Program-made: the position numbers and the translations under genes
Source: Beroe forskalii
Lineage: Eukaryota; Ctenophora; Nuda; Beroida; Beroidae
Length of the DNA stretch: 64,000 bases
Direction: 5' to 3'
NCBI GenBank assembly: GCA_011033025.1
Contig: WFMF01000204.1
Location: 124,001 to 188,000 of the forward strand
Shown here: one piece after another, positions 32,882 through 45,740 of the stretch
Position numbering within the stretch: the stretch's first letter is position 1
How the letters are laid out: the number at the start of each line of letters is the position of its first letter
Notes under the pieces: generated by a model
Seen by the model: the letters and a program-made list of their open reading frames with translations, nothing else
Told to the model about the DNA's origin: nothing
Database searches by the model: none

Positions 32882-33021
32882 GGAGACAGTTCGAACTGCA
32901 CTTTGCGCGTCTTATCATTTGTGATTTGTGCGCGGCGTTAAGACTGAGACATGGTATCTAATTTACGCCGCGCACACAAAAGACGCGCAAACTGCAGTTC
33001 GATTCGAAGTCGAACTGCCCC
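32882..33021. mobile_element. Palindromic MITE, CAGTTCGAACTGCA family, copy 1
   Basis: The arms contain CAGTTCGAACTGCA, TTTGCGCGTCTT and a GTGCGCGGCG core, with the complement at 32965-33021. Related copies lie at 48971-49076, 55045-55138 and 61041-61180. Confidence 0.65.
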
Positions 33022-35990
33022 TGTAACAGCCATTTCTACTTCTAGCGAAACGTAGTGTATCAATCTTGCTTCAATCCCGTTTCAATCTAACTCGGACTGC
33101 TAGTTCAAGTGAAACAATGACCTGAAAGTGAAAATGGAAATTCAAAAAAACAAATTGATGTATCGAGTTTCAGTTACTTATTGTAGTTCAAGTTCTTTGT
33201 ACGCCATTATTCAGTTATGATAGTTCAAAGTCAAACAATTGGCCAGCCCATACAAATTAAATTAATCTTTCTAATTCATTTCTCTTTTTTAAATTTAATG
33301 TACTTATTTCCGTTCTCCATTATTCCGTTTTACTTTTACATTATTCTTTATTTTTGGGTTACTCTTACAGTTCACGTTTAATTTGTAGTTGTTATACTTA
33401 CAGTTACAGGAAACAGCACACTGTGTACGAGTATAATGTATAAATACAGTGTACTGTACACACACCGTACAATACAATTTTCTTATCAAATGTTTCAAAG
33501 TCAGTTGCCAGTCCCAAGGATTTTTTACTCATAGTCATAGTCATAGTCATACTGCACCCCTCGACTAATTCTCAAATTCTGTGCAAATCCACCGAGGATT
33601 CTTCGATTTGGACCAACCACCACCTACCTTTTCATTTAACCCAAATTTATCATTAATTATTATATTCCCTCTTCTTTCTGGGAGATGAAGCTCAGTCTGA
33701 GTGATAAACTCACTTTTAATGAGACTCCAATATATAAAAACCCTCCATAATAGTAAATTGACCGCATAAATATGCAATTCAGTGCATATATATACATATA
33801 CCCGCAGCCTTGGCTCTCAATTTCATATCCATTCTTTGCGCGTGCGATATGAAAATATATCCCTCGAGGGCGCAAGCCCGAGTGGATATATATCGTAGCG
33901 AGCCCGAGTGCTATACGAAATTCAGCCCATGAGGCGAGGAGTATATCGGCACTGCGTGAGCTTTTTGGGAGAATGGCATATCTAAGATGAAAAAAAGTTG
34001 AATGTTCGGGTAAATCCTCGAAGATTTGAACACACACGAAGGAACATACACAATAATATTGACTTTTCTTGAATTAACAAAAATTTAAGTTTTTTACAAA
34101 TGCAATACGAACACTATTAAGCATCGTAAGCATTAGATCTAAGGGTTGGCAAAGCCTATGTATGGGTTGTGAGCCCGAATTTTATCTTGAAGGGCCCGAG
34201 GGCAAAATTTTTAAAGGCGAATCGAGTCAAAACATGGATCAATCTCAAAGGTCTTGCAATCGAAAGATTATTGGCTTAAATTGTGGTGAGATGCTGTAAA
34301 TGAAACACTAGCAATAGTGGAAAAACAAATAATAATTGGAAAAACAAACAAAGGAGAAAATTAATTAATCTTGGTAGCATGTCACTTTTTGAAACGCATC
34401 AATCACAACAGAACTTGAAAAGATATACAAAAGATGAAAGGAAATGGAATAAATGAGCGTATTTACATTTGGTGAAACTCTGTTTTGCAGCACTGTTAAA
34501 TATAGGCCAATGAGAATGACGTAATTACTATGGTTGTATATGGTATGCCAATGACTTAAAGTGCCTATTTCTCATGGAACAGTAATCGCACAATGTACCA
34601 GACCGGTAATTAGGCGGCATTTCTTTAACATCCGTGTGTGAGCTCGAGCCCCGAGGGTTCCATGCGTGAGAAAATGTAATGCACCATTGTTACTTATGAT
34701 AATGACGTATTGCTCTCACTCACTTCTTGCTATTTCTGAAGAATGTGTTACCTTGACAACATGGCAATGAAATTAATGATCAACGCAAATGCAGATTCCA
34801 GTTTTTATTTCATGATATTGTATTTCATTCTCTCGTGTTTGATTTTGTATCTTTTTATTTCTCTTTCTCGAAATGATTGCTTTTACAGAATTTGAACTGC
34901 TGCTATCACTGCTTTCACTGCAGTTCCATGTTTTCTCTGCAATTTGATTCTACTTTCGTCTACTGTTGAGTGTTGGCCACATATTTCGCTGAATGTTTAC
35001 TAATTATCGATACCTATGTTGTTTTGCTGTTAATTTTATCCACTTCTTTTTCGAAGCTGAGCTACTTCTCATCATAATTTCATAATTCAGTACGCTGCTG
35101 GACAATGATGAACAGCAATTTCAGTCTTTTGACTTTTAACTTCCCATGGCCTCGATGTTTTTGTCGATGATCAACTCCACAAAAATCCTATTTTTTGTCA
35201 GTTTTTTGCCTCATGTTCGATGATTTTGCTGCTAAATTTGCTGGACACTATCAATGATCTGAGCCAGTTTAGCACCTAAAATATTTTCTTCCAAGAGGCG
35301 GGTTATATTGCGCCCGGCGTAGAACTGCTCTCGCAATGGGCTATATCCGGTGGGTATATCAAATTTAGCGCAGATATTTTACCGGGCTATGCGCGCCCGC
35401 TACCTAAAATGTCTTCAAAAAGCGCACGCGAGTGGATATAAATCAAAGTTTTCCCTCATCCCTGGCTCTCAATTGTTTGCCATTCTTTTCAAATAATTTG
35501 TCAAGGCGCCGGTCAGTGTAGAAAATGTACCCAATCGGCAGCTGGTGGTACACGCGGGAGAGTGTGGAGAAATGATTAAAGTTAAACGCAGCGAGCAGAT
35601 AGAACAATGCACTTTATTCAGCTTAAAAGATGGTTCCAATTGTCACAAAACATCACACGATATGTACATTGGTTTCTGCGGTTGCCTCTAATTTTTCTTC
35701 TTTTATTCAAATTGTATTAGTTGACGCATATATTATGCGCTGGCAATTTGGTAGCTACGTATTATTATTTTCTTAGTATATAGAGAATGCTGCTGCTGTG
35801 TAATTGTATAACTAAACTACTAAACTACTAAAATTCCAAGTTGGCGATTCAGTTAATAGGATATTCTGTGGTTTTAATGTGACTGTGAGTACAGCAATTA
35901 GTTTTATCGCATCGATATTCGTATCTCATTACCAGCTTAGCTGATGTAGTTTATGTTTTTGTCTTTATGGATTGTGTAGATGGAATTCAG
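33022..35990. other. No gene visible; several small hairpins
   Basis: Holds a GAGGGCGCAAGCCCGAG-type hairpin (33863-33885) and related 'GAGCCCGAG' words near 33900-33920 and 34170-34205, plus TATA-rich repeats at 33780-33800. No exon was recognised. Confidence 0.4.
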
Positions 35991-36010
35991 TCGTGCCATG
36001 TTCTTTTGGG

Positions 36011-37245
36011 CCCACATGATTACTATTAGCTTACTATTGGCCCACATGATTACTATTAGCTTACTATTGGCCCACATGATAACTATTAAGTATTAGCTTA
36101 CAATCAGCCCTCATGATTACTATTAGCTTACTATTAGCCCTCATGATTACTATTAGCTTACTATTAGCCCTTATGATAACTATTAGCTTACAATTAGCCC
36201 ACATGATTATTATTAGCTTACTATTAGCCCTCATGATTACTATTAGCTTACTATTAGCCCTCATGATAACTATTAGCTTACAATTAGCCCTCATGATTAC
36301 TATTAGCTTACTATTAGCCCTCATGATTACTATTAGCTTACTATTAGCCCACATGATTACTATTAGCTTACAATTAGCCCACATGATTACTATTAGCTTA
36401 CTATTAGCCCACATGATTACTATTAGCTTACTATTAGCCCACATGATTACTATTAGCTTACAATTAGCCCACATGATTACTATTAGCTTACTATTAGCCC
36501 TCATGATTACTATTAGCTTACCATCAGCCCACATGATAACTATTAGCTTACTATTAGCCCACATGATTACTATTAGCTTACTATTGGCCCACATGATTAC
36601 TATTAGCTTACTATTAGCACACATGATTACTATTAGCTTACTATTAGCCCTCATGATTACTATTAGCTTACAATTAGCCCACATGGCATGATAACTATTA
36701 GCTTACTATTAGCACACATGATTACTATTAGCTTACTATTAGCCCACATGATTACTATTAGCTTACAATTAGCCAACATGATTACTATTAGCTTACTATT
36801 AGCCCATGATTACTATACTATTAGCTTACTATTAGCCCACATGATTACTATTAGCTTACTATTAGCCCACATGATTACTATTAGCTTACTATTAGCCCAC
36901 GTGGCATGATTACTATTAGCTTACTATTAGCCCACATGATTACTATTAGCTTACTATTGGCCCACATGATTACTATTAGCTTACAATTAGCCCACATGAT
37001 TACTATTAGCTTACTATTAGCCCACATGATTACTATTAGCTTACAATTAGCCAACATGATTACTATTAGCTTACTATTAGCCCACATGATTACTATTAGC
37101 TTACTATTAGCCCACATGATTACTATTAGCTTACAATTAGCCCACATGATTACTATTAGCTTACTATTAGCCCACATGATTACTATTAGCTTACAATTAG
37201 CCAACATGATTACTATTTAAGCTTAAAATTAGCCTGCACATGATT
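36011..37245. repeat. 30-bp tandem repeat array, about 41 units
   Basis: The unit 'CACATGATTACTATTAGCTT' plus 'ACTATTAGCC' varies mainly at two spots (CACATG/TCATG and TACTATT/TACAATT). Thirty is a multiple of three, so frames stay open on both strands for over 500 bp; the translated decapeptide repeats are not evidence of a gene. Confidence 0.95.
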
Positions 37246-39050
37246 ACTATAAGCTTATTGAGTAGTTCAAATTCAAAAAAAACTACGGATAATAACGAGA
37301 AATGGGCAAAAGTCACAAAAATGCATTTATACCCAATTACCCAACCCTAAAACTCCAACAGTTTTACATTTTGAAGTATAGTGCAGATAAACACCGTGTT
37401 ATTTTCTCAGCAGCGACAGGAATCAATGTCAATCCTGTCATTGACAGCACATACACACACTTTCTGTCAACCTTTCTGTCAAGCTGTCAGACTTTGACAC
37501 TATGATACACTCAGAATTTGAATAGGTGGTTGCAATGACGTTTTCAACATTGTGCGCGCTGCCAAATTGTTGAAAATAACGGCCTATTTCTCGTATGGCG
37601 CTCATTTTTCGTACTTTTCTCGTATGGTGGTTCTACTGCTTCAAGTACTTCAAATACGCCATCTGATGCTGTCAACTAGAGACTAGAGACCTAAAGCAGC
37701 ATTTTATGATGTTGTATAAGACACATGTCATGGTGACATGATGATCTTCAGTCATCAGTCAGAGAACTGATTTCACAGCTTGCAAGGCGGCTCAGTTTAC
37801 AGACACGAGGCGGTGGAGGAGGGAGCTCTAAAACTCTAAAACACAGTTCATTTTCCATTCTCTTCCCTCATTTTCCATTCTCTTCCCTCATCTTCAAAGT
37901 TTTGTCAAGAATCTGCCTGTTTCTGTGTGGAAAATAGTGTTCTTGACCATTTTCTTCTACATAATTACATAGGTACTAGGATTCAGTGATTCACAAAGAA
38001 AGGGGTTCCTAACCTGTCAATGGTTTTTAACTCTTTCTGAATGGAACCCTCAAGTTTTGTTCAACCTGTTTTTCCTGGTAGGTACAAACCACGAAATTTT
38101 CCAGCTCTTATACATGAAATCGAATAACGAAGTATTGAATGGACATGAAATCGAATAACGAAGTATTGAATTCGTTAAACTAATTTCAAAATTTAATTCT
38201 ATCCTGAATATATTCGGAAATAAAATATTTTCATTCGTTATACTGAGGGTGCTTGAAAATCAGCGTGTATAATAGAAGTTTCTGATTAAACATTTACAAA
38301 TTTTATCAAAAATTTATTATGATTATGACTGAAATTGAATTCCTCAATTTTTGAAAGCGAATTCCATTACCCTTGGATATTTCCATTATGGTGTAATACA
38401 GCCCCCCTTTTCCTTGTTGTTTGTTATCAATTCTGTATTCTGTGGGGTCGCTTTGGGTTACAAATAATACATTGCTCTTTGCCAGTTTGCCACCTCTACG
38501 GGAGATAAGAATGAGGAGGCCATTTCATTTTCAAGATCTCCCAAAGCTACGTGTATTAGCCTTTATATATCCTCTTACATTTTCCTTGTAACATAGTCTG
38601 CACTCAATAGAGCATGAACATTTCTCTTGTAAAATTACTCACAGAAATAGCTGCATCGGGTATAATGCATGCAGTGCTCTCGAACTCTTGAATACACGAG
38701 CAATAGAACCATTATGTTCCCCGATCAGCCTAAGCGATTTTCCGAATATTATCTAGCTTTGAACTCATGAACTTTTTTATACTTTTATTTGATATTTTCG
38801 GGAGTTAGAGCAGACGGATAAGTTTGTTTTTTGACAAGATTCATTTGGTATTGAATCAACGGACCCAAAGCAAGATTTTTTGAACGTTTATCATTAATTT
38901 CATTCTTGTCACTGCTTTCTGTATCTTGAAGAAGTTTGATGAACCCACCCTAATTGTACAGCATATAAACCTAACCAATAGTCTGAACTCTGATTAAGGT
39001 GGTTTGCAGCGACCACTCACCAGAGCCTTGACATTTCCAAAACCATGCAA
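37246..39050. other. No gene visible
   Basis: Intergenic DNA with a short direct repeat at 38116-38165 ('ATGAAATCGAATAACGAAGT' twice) and a TTTTCCATTCTCTTCCCTCA doublet at 37850-37890. Confidence 0.4.
37514..37597. mobile_element. AATAGGCGGTC MITE family, copy 1
   Basis: Starts CAGAATTTGAATAGGTGGTT, has the central ACATTGTGCGCGCTGCCA, and ends CGGCCTATTTCTCG. The same plan is found at 50521-50613 and 63556-63643. Confidence 0.65.
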
Positions 39051-41002
39051 AAACATGGAGTCATTTGAGCATACCGCCATCTGCATCACAGATGTCTGTA
39101 CGCTCAAATGACTCGATGTCTTCCACGTGTGTTATCAACTTCATGGTAACTTTTGATAATTGCCTCGTTAGACATGAATGGAGAAAGTTAAATGGCACCG
39201 ATCTGCGCAATGCAATTTATCATCTCTCATCCATCAAGAGAAATTAGCGAAGTCATCATGGTATAGCAAAGGGTCTATTTACCGACCAAGCGTCAAGCGG
39301 TCAAGCTGAAATCACTATTAAGGGCTTGTGATGTTATGGTTGTTATTCTATAGAGCTAATGTTCAATGTTGCACCGCATGAGTTCAGATGATTCCGAGAG
39401 AAGGTCTCATTATTAGATTTGGATGAGTTTGTGCGGGTTTGAATTAGTCTGTTATCCCATCCCAATGGTGCACTCGTGCAGCATTTATTTTATGTTCTCC
39501 TGTTAATAACTTGCAATGACCGATTCTTGAGAAGTCATGTAAGCGTACTTGGGCAGCTTGGGCTTATTTCTAATGGCCCACAGTTTGTATTTCATATTAT
39601 ATTTTATAGCATTTAGTTTATCATACGTAAAATAAATATTGTTTAGTGATGTATTATGGACATTCTCCATAAGTCAATAATATTAAAAATCATGTATCTG
39701 TACTTCTTTTAAATAGGCTGAAAGTCCATTGTGTCCATTGTGTCCATTGGACCCATTATGGTCATGGGATACATTATGTTAATTGGATCCATTGGATCCA
39801 TCCAAATGGATCTATTGGACAGTGGAAATCGGAATGGGTTTTACCAATCCCAGGTTGGGGCCTCATTGAACCATCATTGTATAATTCTATAATTAACTTT
39901 ATTTTCCAACTACCCCTGCCCCTGCACTCGTGGCTTGAGCGTGCCCGAGCCGAATAACCACGTGACTAGCGCACGTGATGCCCTCTCAACCAGTCACATA
40001 GGATATCCTGCTGAGCACCGTGCTTGTGAAGCAAGCACCGGAACTTGTATCGGATAGCAAGCCGTTAAATAACTTTTCGGTGAATCGATATCTCACTGCT
40101 CACGGCTGGAACAATGCCAAAGAGGTGCAGCAGTCCGAAGGAAGAAGCGTGCGGTATGCAACTATGAAGGTCTTGCACGGAAAATAGGCGATTTAACGTG
40201 ATCAATTCGCTATTCGAAACAAGAAATCTGACGTAATTTTTACTTTCTAAGCTGAATTTATGCGAGAGATAACCCAAGTAGTCAGTTACCTTGCTTGGTT
40301 AAATAGGCATAGGTAGTTGTTACATTTGTCAAAAATTTAGCCGAAATTCGGCACTTATTTCATATTTCAAATTAAGGAAAATCGAAATGTTTTATGAAAT
40401 CACAACAGAATTCACGCTTTCGAAAATTTTTCCTGATTTTGAAACATAATCTCACGAAAAATTGTAATTATCCCTGGGCTTTGAAAAATTCGTTACATTC
40501 GTCACCGTTTAAAAATTCGTCACGTGCGTATAGTACTGTGTAACAACTATGTAAATAAGTGCGTCACTTAATTCGTGCGACCTGTGCACTAATAACTAAT
40601 TAGTAGGAGTTTTTAATTAACAGAAATTCCAAAAACGCATTTCCAAAATCTCATTGATAAGTTATAAGTACTGAGGTAACCTGTTATAGACAATAGACAA
40701 CAGCACTACAACAAAGTTCAAATTAAAGATGATTCTACTTCCTTCGATATAGTTCTGTGAGGCATGTCTGTTGCGTATTGCAGCTGCTCCTCCAGCCGTA
40801 AGATATCTCAGGGTATCTCACCGTATCTATTACGCTGTGTCACGTGCGATGATGATGCGTATCACGTGATCTAGCTCACCACCAATAGATGTGCCGCGAA
40901 AAGGTCACGAAATTATTACGTACAATCACAGGACAGTACCATGTGGGCACATGAATGAACTGCTATTGGTTAAGAGTTGTTGCGTGTTGGAAAATAAGAG
41001 CG
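39051..41002. other. No gene visible; one short hairpin
   Basis: GAGTCATTTGAGC (39058-39070) pairs with GCTCAAATGACTC (39101-39113). A TGTCCATTGTGTCCATTGG/ATGGATCC-type imperfect repeat lies at 39728-39820. No supported exon. Confidence 0.4.
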
Positions 41003-41063
41003 TTATTGGTCGGCTGATATTATCTCGTGGCTTCGCCACTCGATGATATCAGCCGACCAATAA
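41003..41063. repeat. Short perfect palindrome
   Basis: TTATTGGTCGGCTGATAT pairs with ATATCAGCCGACCAATAA around a GTGGCTTCGCCAC hairpin. It is a MITE-like remnant. Confidence 0.65.
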
Positions 41064-42534
41064 CTACTCGTAATACTGTAAGATCCTTTTTTCTTCTTCA
41101 GGTCCCTTGTGCAATGTGCACAGCGAGATTAATATCTTTTAAAATTTGTGGTGTTCATATTCTAATACCAGAGGATGAAATCTAATCTCATAGTGCAATC
41201 CCAATATCCATTAAATTTTAATTACTTTCGAATTAGTATTACTGCTAATACATCACATTGGTGGTATCGCAGTATAATACTGTACAAAATATTTCGGCAG
41301 AGTTATTCGATATCTCTTCAGAGAGGATTATGTCCTCTTCAGAGTGGAGTATGTCCTCATGGGACTGCTTTAGTTCTAGTCCCTGATTATTCGTCTTTGC
41401 CATAGCGATATAAAATGAGAATATATGTACCGTTTTCAGAGCCATCCCAGGGCCACTGCAGGATCATGACTTGGTGGTTCAAACATATCATACAGTTATC
41501 CTACTTATGGTTCCAAGTCATACATTTGATAATGGTTCCAAGTCACCTAATCCATTTGATACTATTTATTGTGAGTCTATAAATACGAGTTGAACAGAGC
41601 GGATCATTCTATTAATCTAGAGCTGCTAGAATAGTCTCATATCAAAGCAATTTAATTTGCTCTCCGAGAGCTGCAGCTAATACCGGTTCACAACATATAG
41701 ATTTTATTTGTATTATATTTTAATATTATTGAATACAGTAGCCACTAAAATATTCCAATTGTTAGCCCATTAAATCTTTGTTTCTAAGTCACCGTCATGG
41801 CGCCTGGGTTTATTATAACTTGTATGGAACGAGGAATGTGCGGGCTTTCTATTATTGCTTATTCGCTGCTGCAATAGTGTCTATAGTCTATACCGGTATA
41901 CCTTTTTAGTATTTGTTGGTATTACTATTTGCTTGGCGTATTTGCTTGAGTCATATAACTGTCATACTATTATAGTTTAAACTTTATTATACCCCTCCCA
42001 AGCTTGTTTTAGCGACCGTCTAAGTTTGGTTATACGGTCTACACTGAATTACAATGCAAAAAGCTTAAAATAGAATTTGATTTTATAAAGGAGCACTCAA
42101 AAATCTACATTGAATCCGGACGAGGGTCGTCGGACCCGAGTGAGACGAAATAATGTTGTTTGGTCGGAGAATAGTCGGTCCCAGCTGTTTCTGGTCGGGG
42201 TATAATCCGGTTCCGTGACCGTATGTCTTCGCTAATGAACTCGGCACGCCTCGTCCATTATCCATCTTACACAGTCTCGGCTGTCGCCTCGACCATGTAA
42301 GTTGCGGTATACGGTCACCACTTTGACATTCAACCGATTACTATCCGAACTACCACTATAGAGCACAATTCGCAGTTTTGAAGGGCAACTCGTCCTTTTA
42401 CATTTTCTAGTGATGTCAGTTGTATGAACCAAACATTCGATAAGGTTAGCTAATTATCCCTCACAGAAATGCAACTGCAGCTGCCTTCATTAACTCCACT
42501 GCTCTGTTGAGCACGTGTACACCCTAGCGTTACC
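41064..42534. other. Upstream region of the calmodulin-like gene
   Basis: Contains the second copy of the repeat at 473-515 (about 41988-42030). No TATA box or other promoter element can be assigned with confidence. Confidence 0.35.
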
Positions 42535-43544
42535 ATGGCAAACGAAGCTGCTGTCAAGGCGATGTTTTCGAAGTTTGACCAGGACAACAACGGTCTGATC
42601 ACGTGTGATGAGCTGGAGAACGTGTTCAAACACATCGGACTAATCGCACCCAAGGACCTTAAGGAGATGATCGCCAGCGTGAGTACTTAAGCAATACCTG
42701 GCCATAATACCCGGGGGTTAGGGCCAGTGTGATTACTCTTCAGGGCTGTTATTCCCGCGGGTTTGAGGCTGAGGGTTGAGCACCCTATGACTCCAGTCCT
42801 TTCCTCTAGTTTTGGGCCCGGTACTCTGTACTTCAGTTCTTACTACTTAGTACTGTTACTCTCATACTTGATACTGAAAGGAAGGCTAAGGAAGGCTAAA
42901 ATTAACACTGTAAATTATATATCAGACACTTGAAACCTAGAGCTGCTTCAAAATCTCCCTGAAGATACGACTAACATTACCAGGTTGACAGTGACAATGA
43001 CGGTTGCCTGAACTTTAACGAGTTCCTAGCACTCAGCATGAAGCTGCAAAGCAAGCAAGCAGATGAAACTCTTGCGGAGGTGTTCAAAGTGCTGGACAAG
43101 GATGGAGACAAGTACCTCACCAGGGACGAACTCGTGCAGGGCATCAAGAAGTTCCTAGGTATTGTAGATGGTCTTATCGATTGGTCTTATCTACTACGGT
43201 CCCACTTAGTGTTTATCTCTAATTCGGTGGATACAGGGGGAATTTTAAAGTGGTTGAGATGGAACCAAAGTGAAGCTGCATTAAGCCATTAAACAGTTTC
43301 CCGACTTGCGAAAGGTAAAGACGTATCATGACTCTTTGCTAATGCCTATATACTTGCAACTCAATCGAGCATTGCACAAGCACTTTTAACGGTATATTCT
43401 CAATCCCTTGCAGGTAAGAATCCCACGGAGGATCAGATTGACGCCGTCTTCAAAGCTCTGGATGTGAACAAGGACGGGAAAATCAGCTACGACGAGTTCG
43501 CCAGCAACTTCCTCTGTCGTCTTCACGTCATCTTCGGGGAATAA
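42535..43544 (+). CDS. Calmodulin-like four-EF-hand protein
   Basis: Three exons (42535-42678, 42984-43158, 43414-43544) join in phase to 149 residues, the length of calmodulin. The ATG at 42535 lies in TTACCATGG, a good start context. Four EF-hand loops are complete: DQDNNGLITCDE, DSDNDGCLNFNE, DKDGDKYLTRDE and DVNKDGKISYDE, each with Asp at position 1 and Glu at 12, so all four should bind calcium. The linkers are not those of true calmodulin (no DTDSEEEIREA-type helix) and the C-terminus, FLCRLHVIFGE, is unusual. It is best called a divergent calmodulin or troponin-C-like sensor. An AATAAA signal (43540-43545) overlaps the stop codon. Confidence 0.9.
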
Positions 43545-43777
43545 ATATCTTGTATGAGTCTTTTATGGTTAAATTATATAGAACTATACCTTCATGACAC
43601 TTTCTGCACTTTCTTATGTTACAGGTCATATTATGTTAGTAGGGAGAATCAAAGTTCACCTACAGTTTTATTACTTAATTCTTATCATGTAGATCTGTTT
43701 AGATGCCTCAAAAATCATCATATCATGAGTGACATGACGATATTGACGATTATAATATTGAGTGGATGAATAATATG

Positions 43778-43878
43778 ATGTTACTACACACTATTGAGGT
43801 GTGGATTGGTGAATATTCCTCGAGGCGAAGCCGAGTGGAATATGGGAAATCCACACCGATATCCGTGTGTAGTAACAT
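43778..43878. mobile_element. Foldback element with ATGTTACTACACA arms
   Basis: ATGTTACTACACA and TGTGTAGTAACAT are exact inverted ends. The inner arms GTGTGGATT / AATCCACAC and a CTCGAGGCGAAGCCGAG hairpin complete the fold. It lies 230 bp after the calmodulin-like gene. Confidence 0.7.
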
Positions 43879-45740
43879 TATTATTTAACGATCCGAAAAA
43901 AGTACAATTCCGCTCCGTAAACTGGATTTCAAACTCGGTGAACGGGCTGTGAGTTGAATAATATGTCATCTGTCATTTTTATTTGCCATCTAGCACTTAA
44001 CGGTTGTTGATGTTCAAAAGGTTCATACAAAGCTTTGGTCTTTTGGTGACGTATCAGGTTTTTGGATAATGGATCCTATACTTCGGAGGGCGTTCATGTG
44101 AATTTTTTTTCATCATTTATCTGAGCAATCTTTTTGTAGCTTTTTAAGTAAGTTTCATTTCATTTATAATGTACTTTTCATAGGGTTTACTTTTTCTGCT
44201 AAAGCAACTTTTGTCAAAAGCTGTATAATATACCGTCCATTTGAGTCCTTGCATTGCAAAAAGAGTTTTTTTGAGAAATTAGTTAATAAGTACACAGGAA
44301 AATATAAAGATAAGCCATGTCGACCTACGTGAATCGTTGGGAGACAATTTTGCAGAAAATATTGGATTTAACAGTTTGACACCGTTATCAAAGATAGATA
44401 TTATTGACAATAGTTATATTAAGTGTGTTAGATGATCTTGACATCAAATAAGTGATGAGTTAGTTTTTTGTGATTCTTTTTAATTAAGCTTTACACTTTA
44501 CTTACACTTGAAGCAATTCCCAAGAGGGACTGAAACGTTGATCATTTATCGATTTGCAATAATTGAGAATTGATTTGCAAATTTGAAATTAGAATTTACA
44601 GTGGATTCAGTGCACATTTTTGAATTCATCTCCTGATTTTTACCTCATCAAATACGTTTGTTCCTGAAGAAACATATCCATCATTCAAAAAGTATGTAAG
44701 AGTACAGTATTGTATCATTTAATAATGACTACGTAGCCTCTGTCATAACTTTGTGTTTTACTACTTTTTTCAGAAAAACGTCCGACGTGTACAAACACAA
44801 ACTTTGTTTTTTGAATCTGAATAATGACATGCCGACACATAATGAGCTTCGATCTGCAAAAGCTTTATCAGCAAATGCAATGCTTCACGACATGAATATG
44901 GCTCTTTTCAATCGATAATTGAAGTCAATCACAGACCTCGATCAAAAATACTTTTTCCATCTATGACTGTTATCTACGACAAATAATGGGCTATATAACG
45001 TCCGTTTTATCATGAATGTTTCAAGACAGGAATGGTAGATTGACAGGAATGGAGTCAACTTTTGATGACCTTGACTAAAGATAGGTACTCAAGTAAAAAC
45101 CCCTTGTTACACACTTATGACTGTGATATCTAAGACGGAAGTGGGATAAGATGTGCTGTGCTTCTGCAGATGCATTGTACCTTTAGCAAATGACATTCAA
45201 ATTCAGCTCATAAATGAAATATGCTGTGATTCAGATGTATGGAATCTTTATGATAAAGACATTCAGTTCATGAACGAGTAATGCTACAGTTTATCATCTG
45301 ACAAATCTTGCAAACTGATCTGGTTCGAGAACGTTCGAAGCAACCGATGGTTAGCGTTTTCTGACAATCTGAAATAGACGTTACAGTTGTCTTCACCACC
45401 TAAATAGTCAATTTTCAAATTATAACCCGCGAAATTTGAAATTGATCATAACAGCGAGATCAAGAATTTGCACTGTGGCATAGGACGATTCTATTACGAT
45501 CTAGTACATTTCAATTTCCTGTATAGTCCTTGTATTGGCTTACAATCAAACATTCAAACATTTAAAGTATCTATACTAACTATGGACTGATGCAGTACAT
45601 ATACTGATAGGCCTTCTGGCATCTAAGTCTTATAGTGTTGCCCCAATTGCTAAGACGTACAACGCAAACGAAAATAATCATGAAATGTAGTCAGAAGACG
45701 TATCCTGAAAGGCATTATATTGAAGTCAAAACAGACTTAC
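43879..45740. other. No gene visible
   Basis: AT-rich DNA between two convergent genes. Further 3' exons of the minus-strand gene should lie here or beyond, because its last recognised exon ends in an open donor at 45741, but none could be identified. Confidence 0.4.

Noticed and set aside
36064-37220. ORFs of 100-200 codons with decapeptide repeats on both strands
   Set aside because: The 30-bp period keeps any stop-free frame open; sequence identity between units is at DNA level including silent sites.
36011-37245. CRISPR-like array (regular short repeats)
   Set aside because: There are no unique spacers; units are contiguous, and the DNA is clearly eukaryotic.
43038-43292. Extended second exon of the calmodulin-like gene
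   Set aside because: Reading past the donor at 43159 loses the fourth EF hand; the spliced form restores a 149-residue protein with four complete loops.
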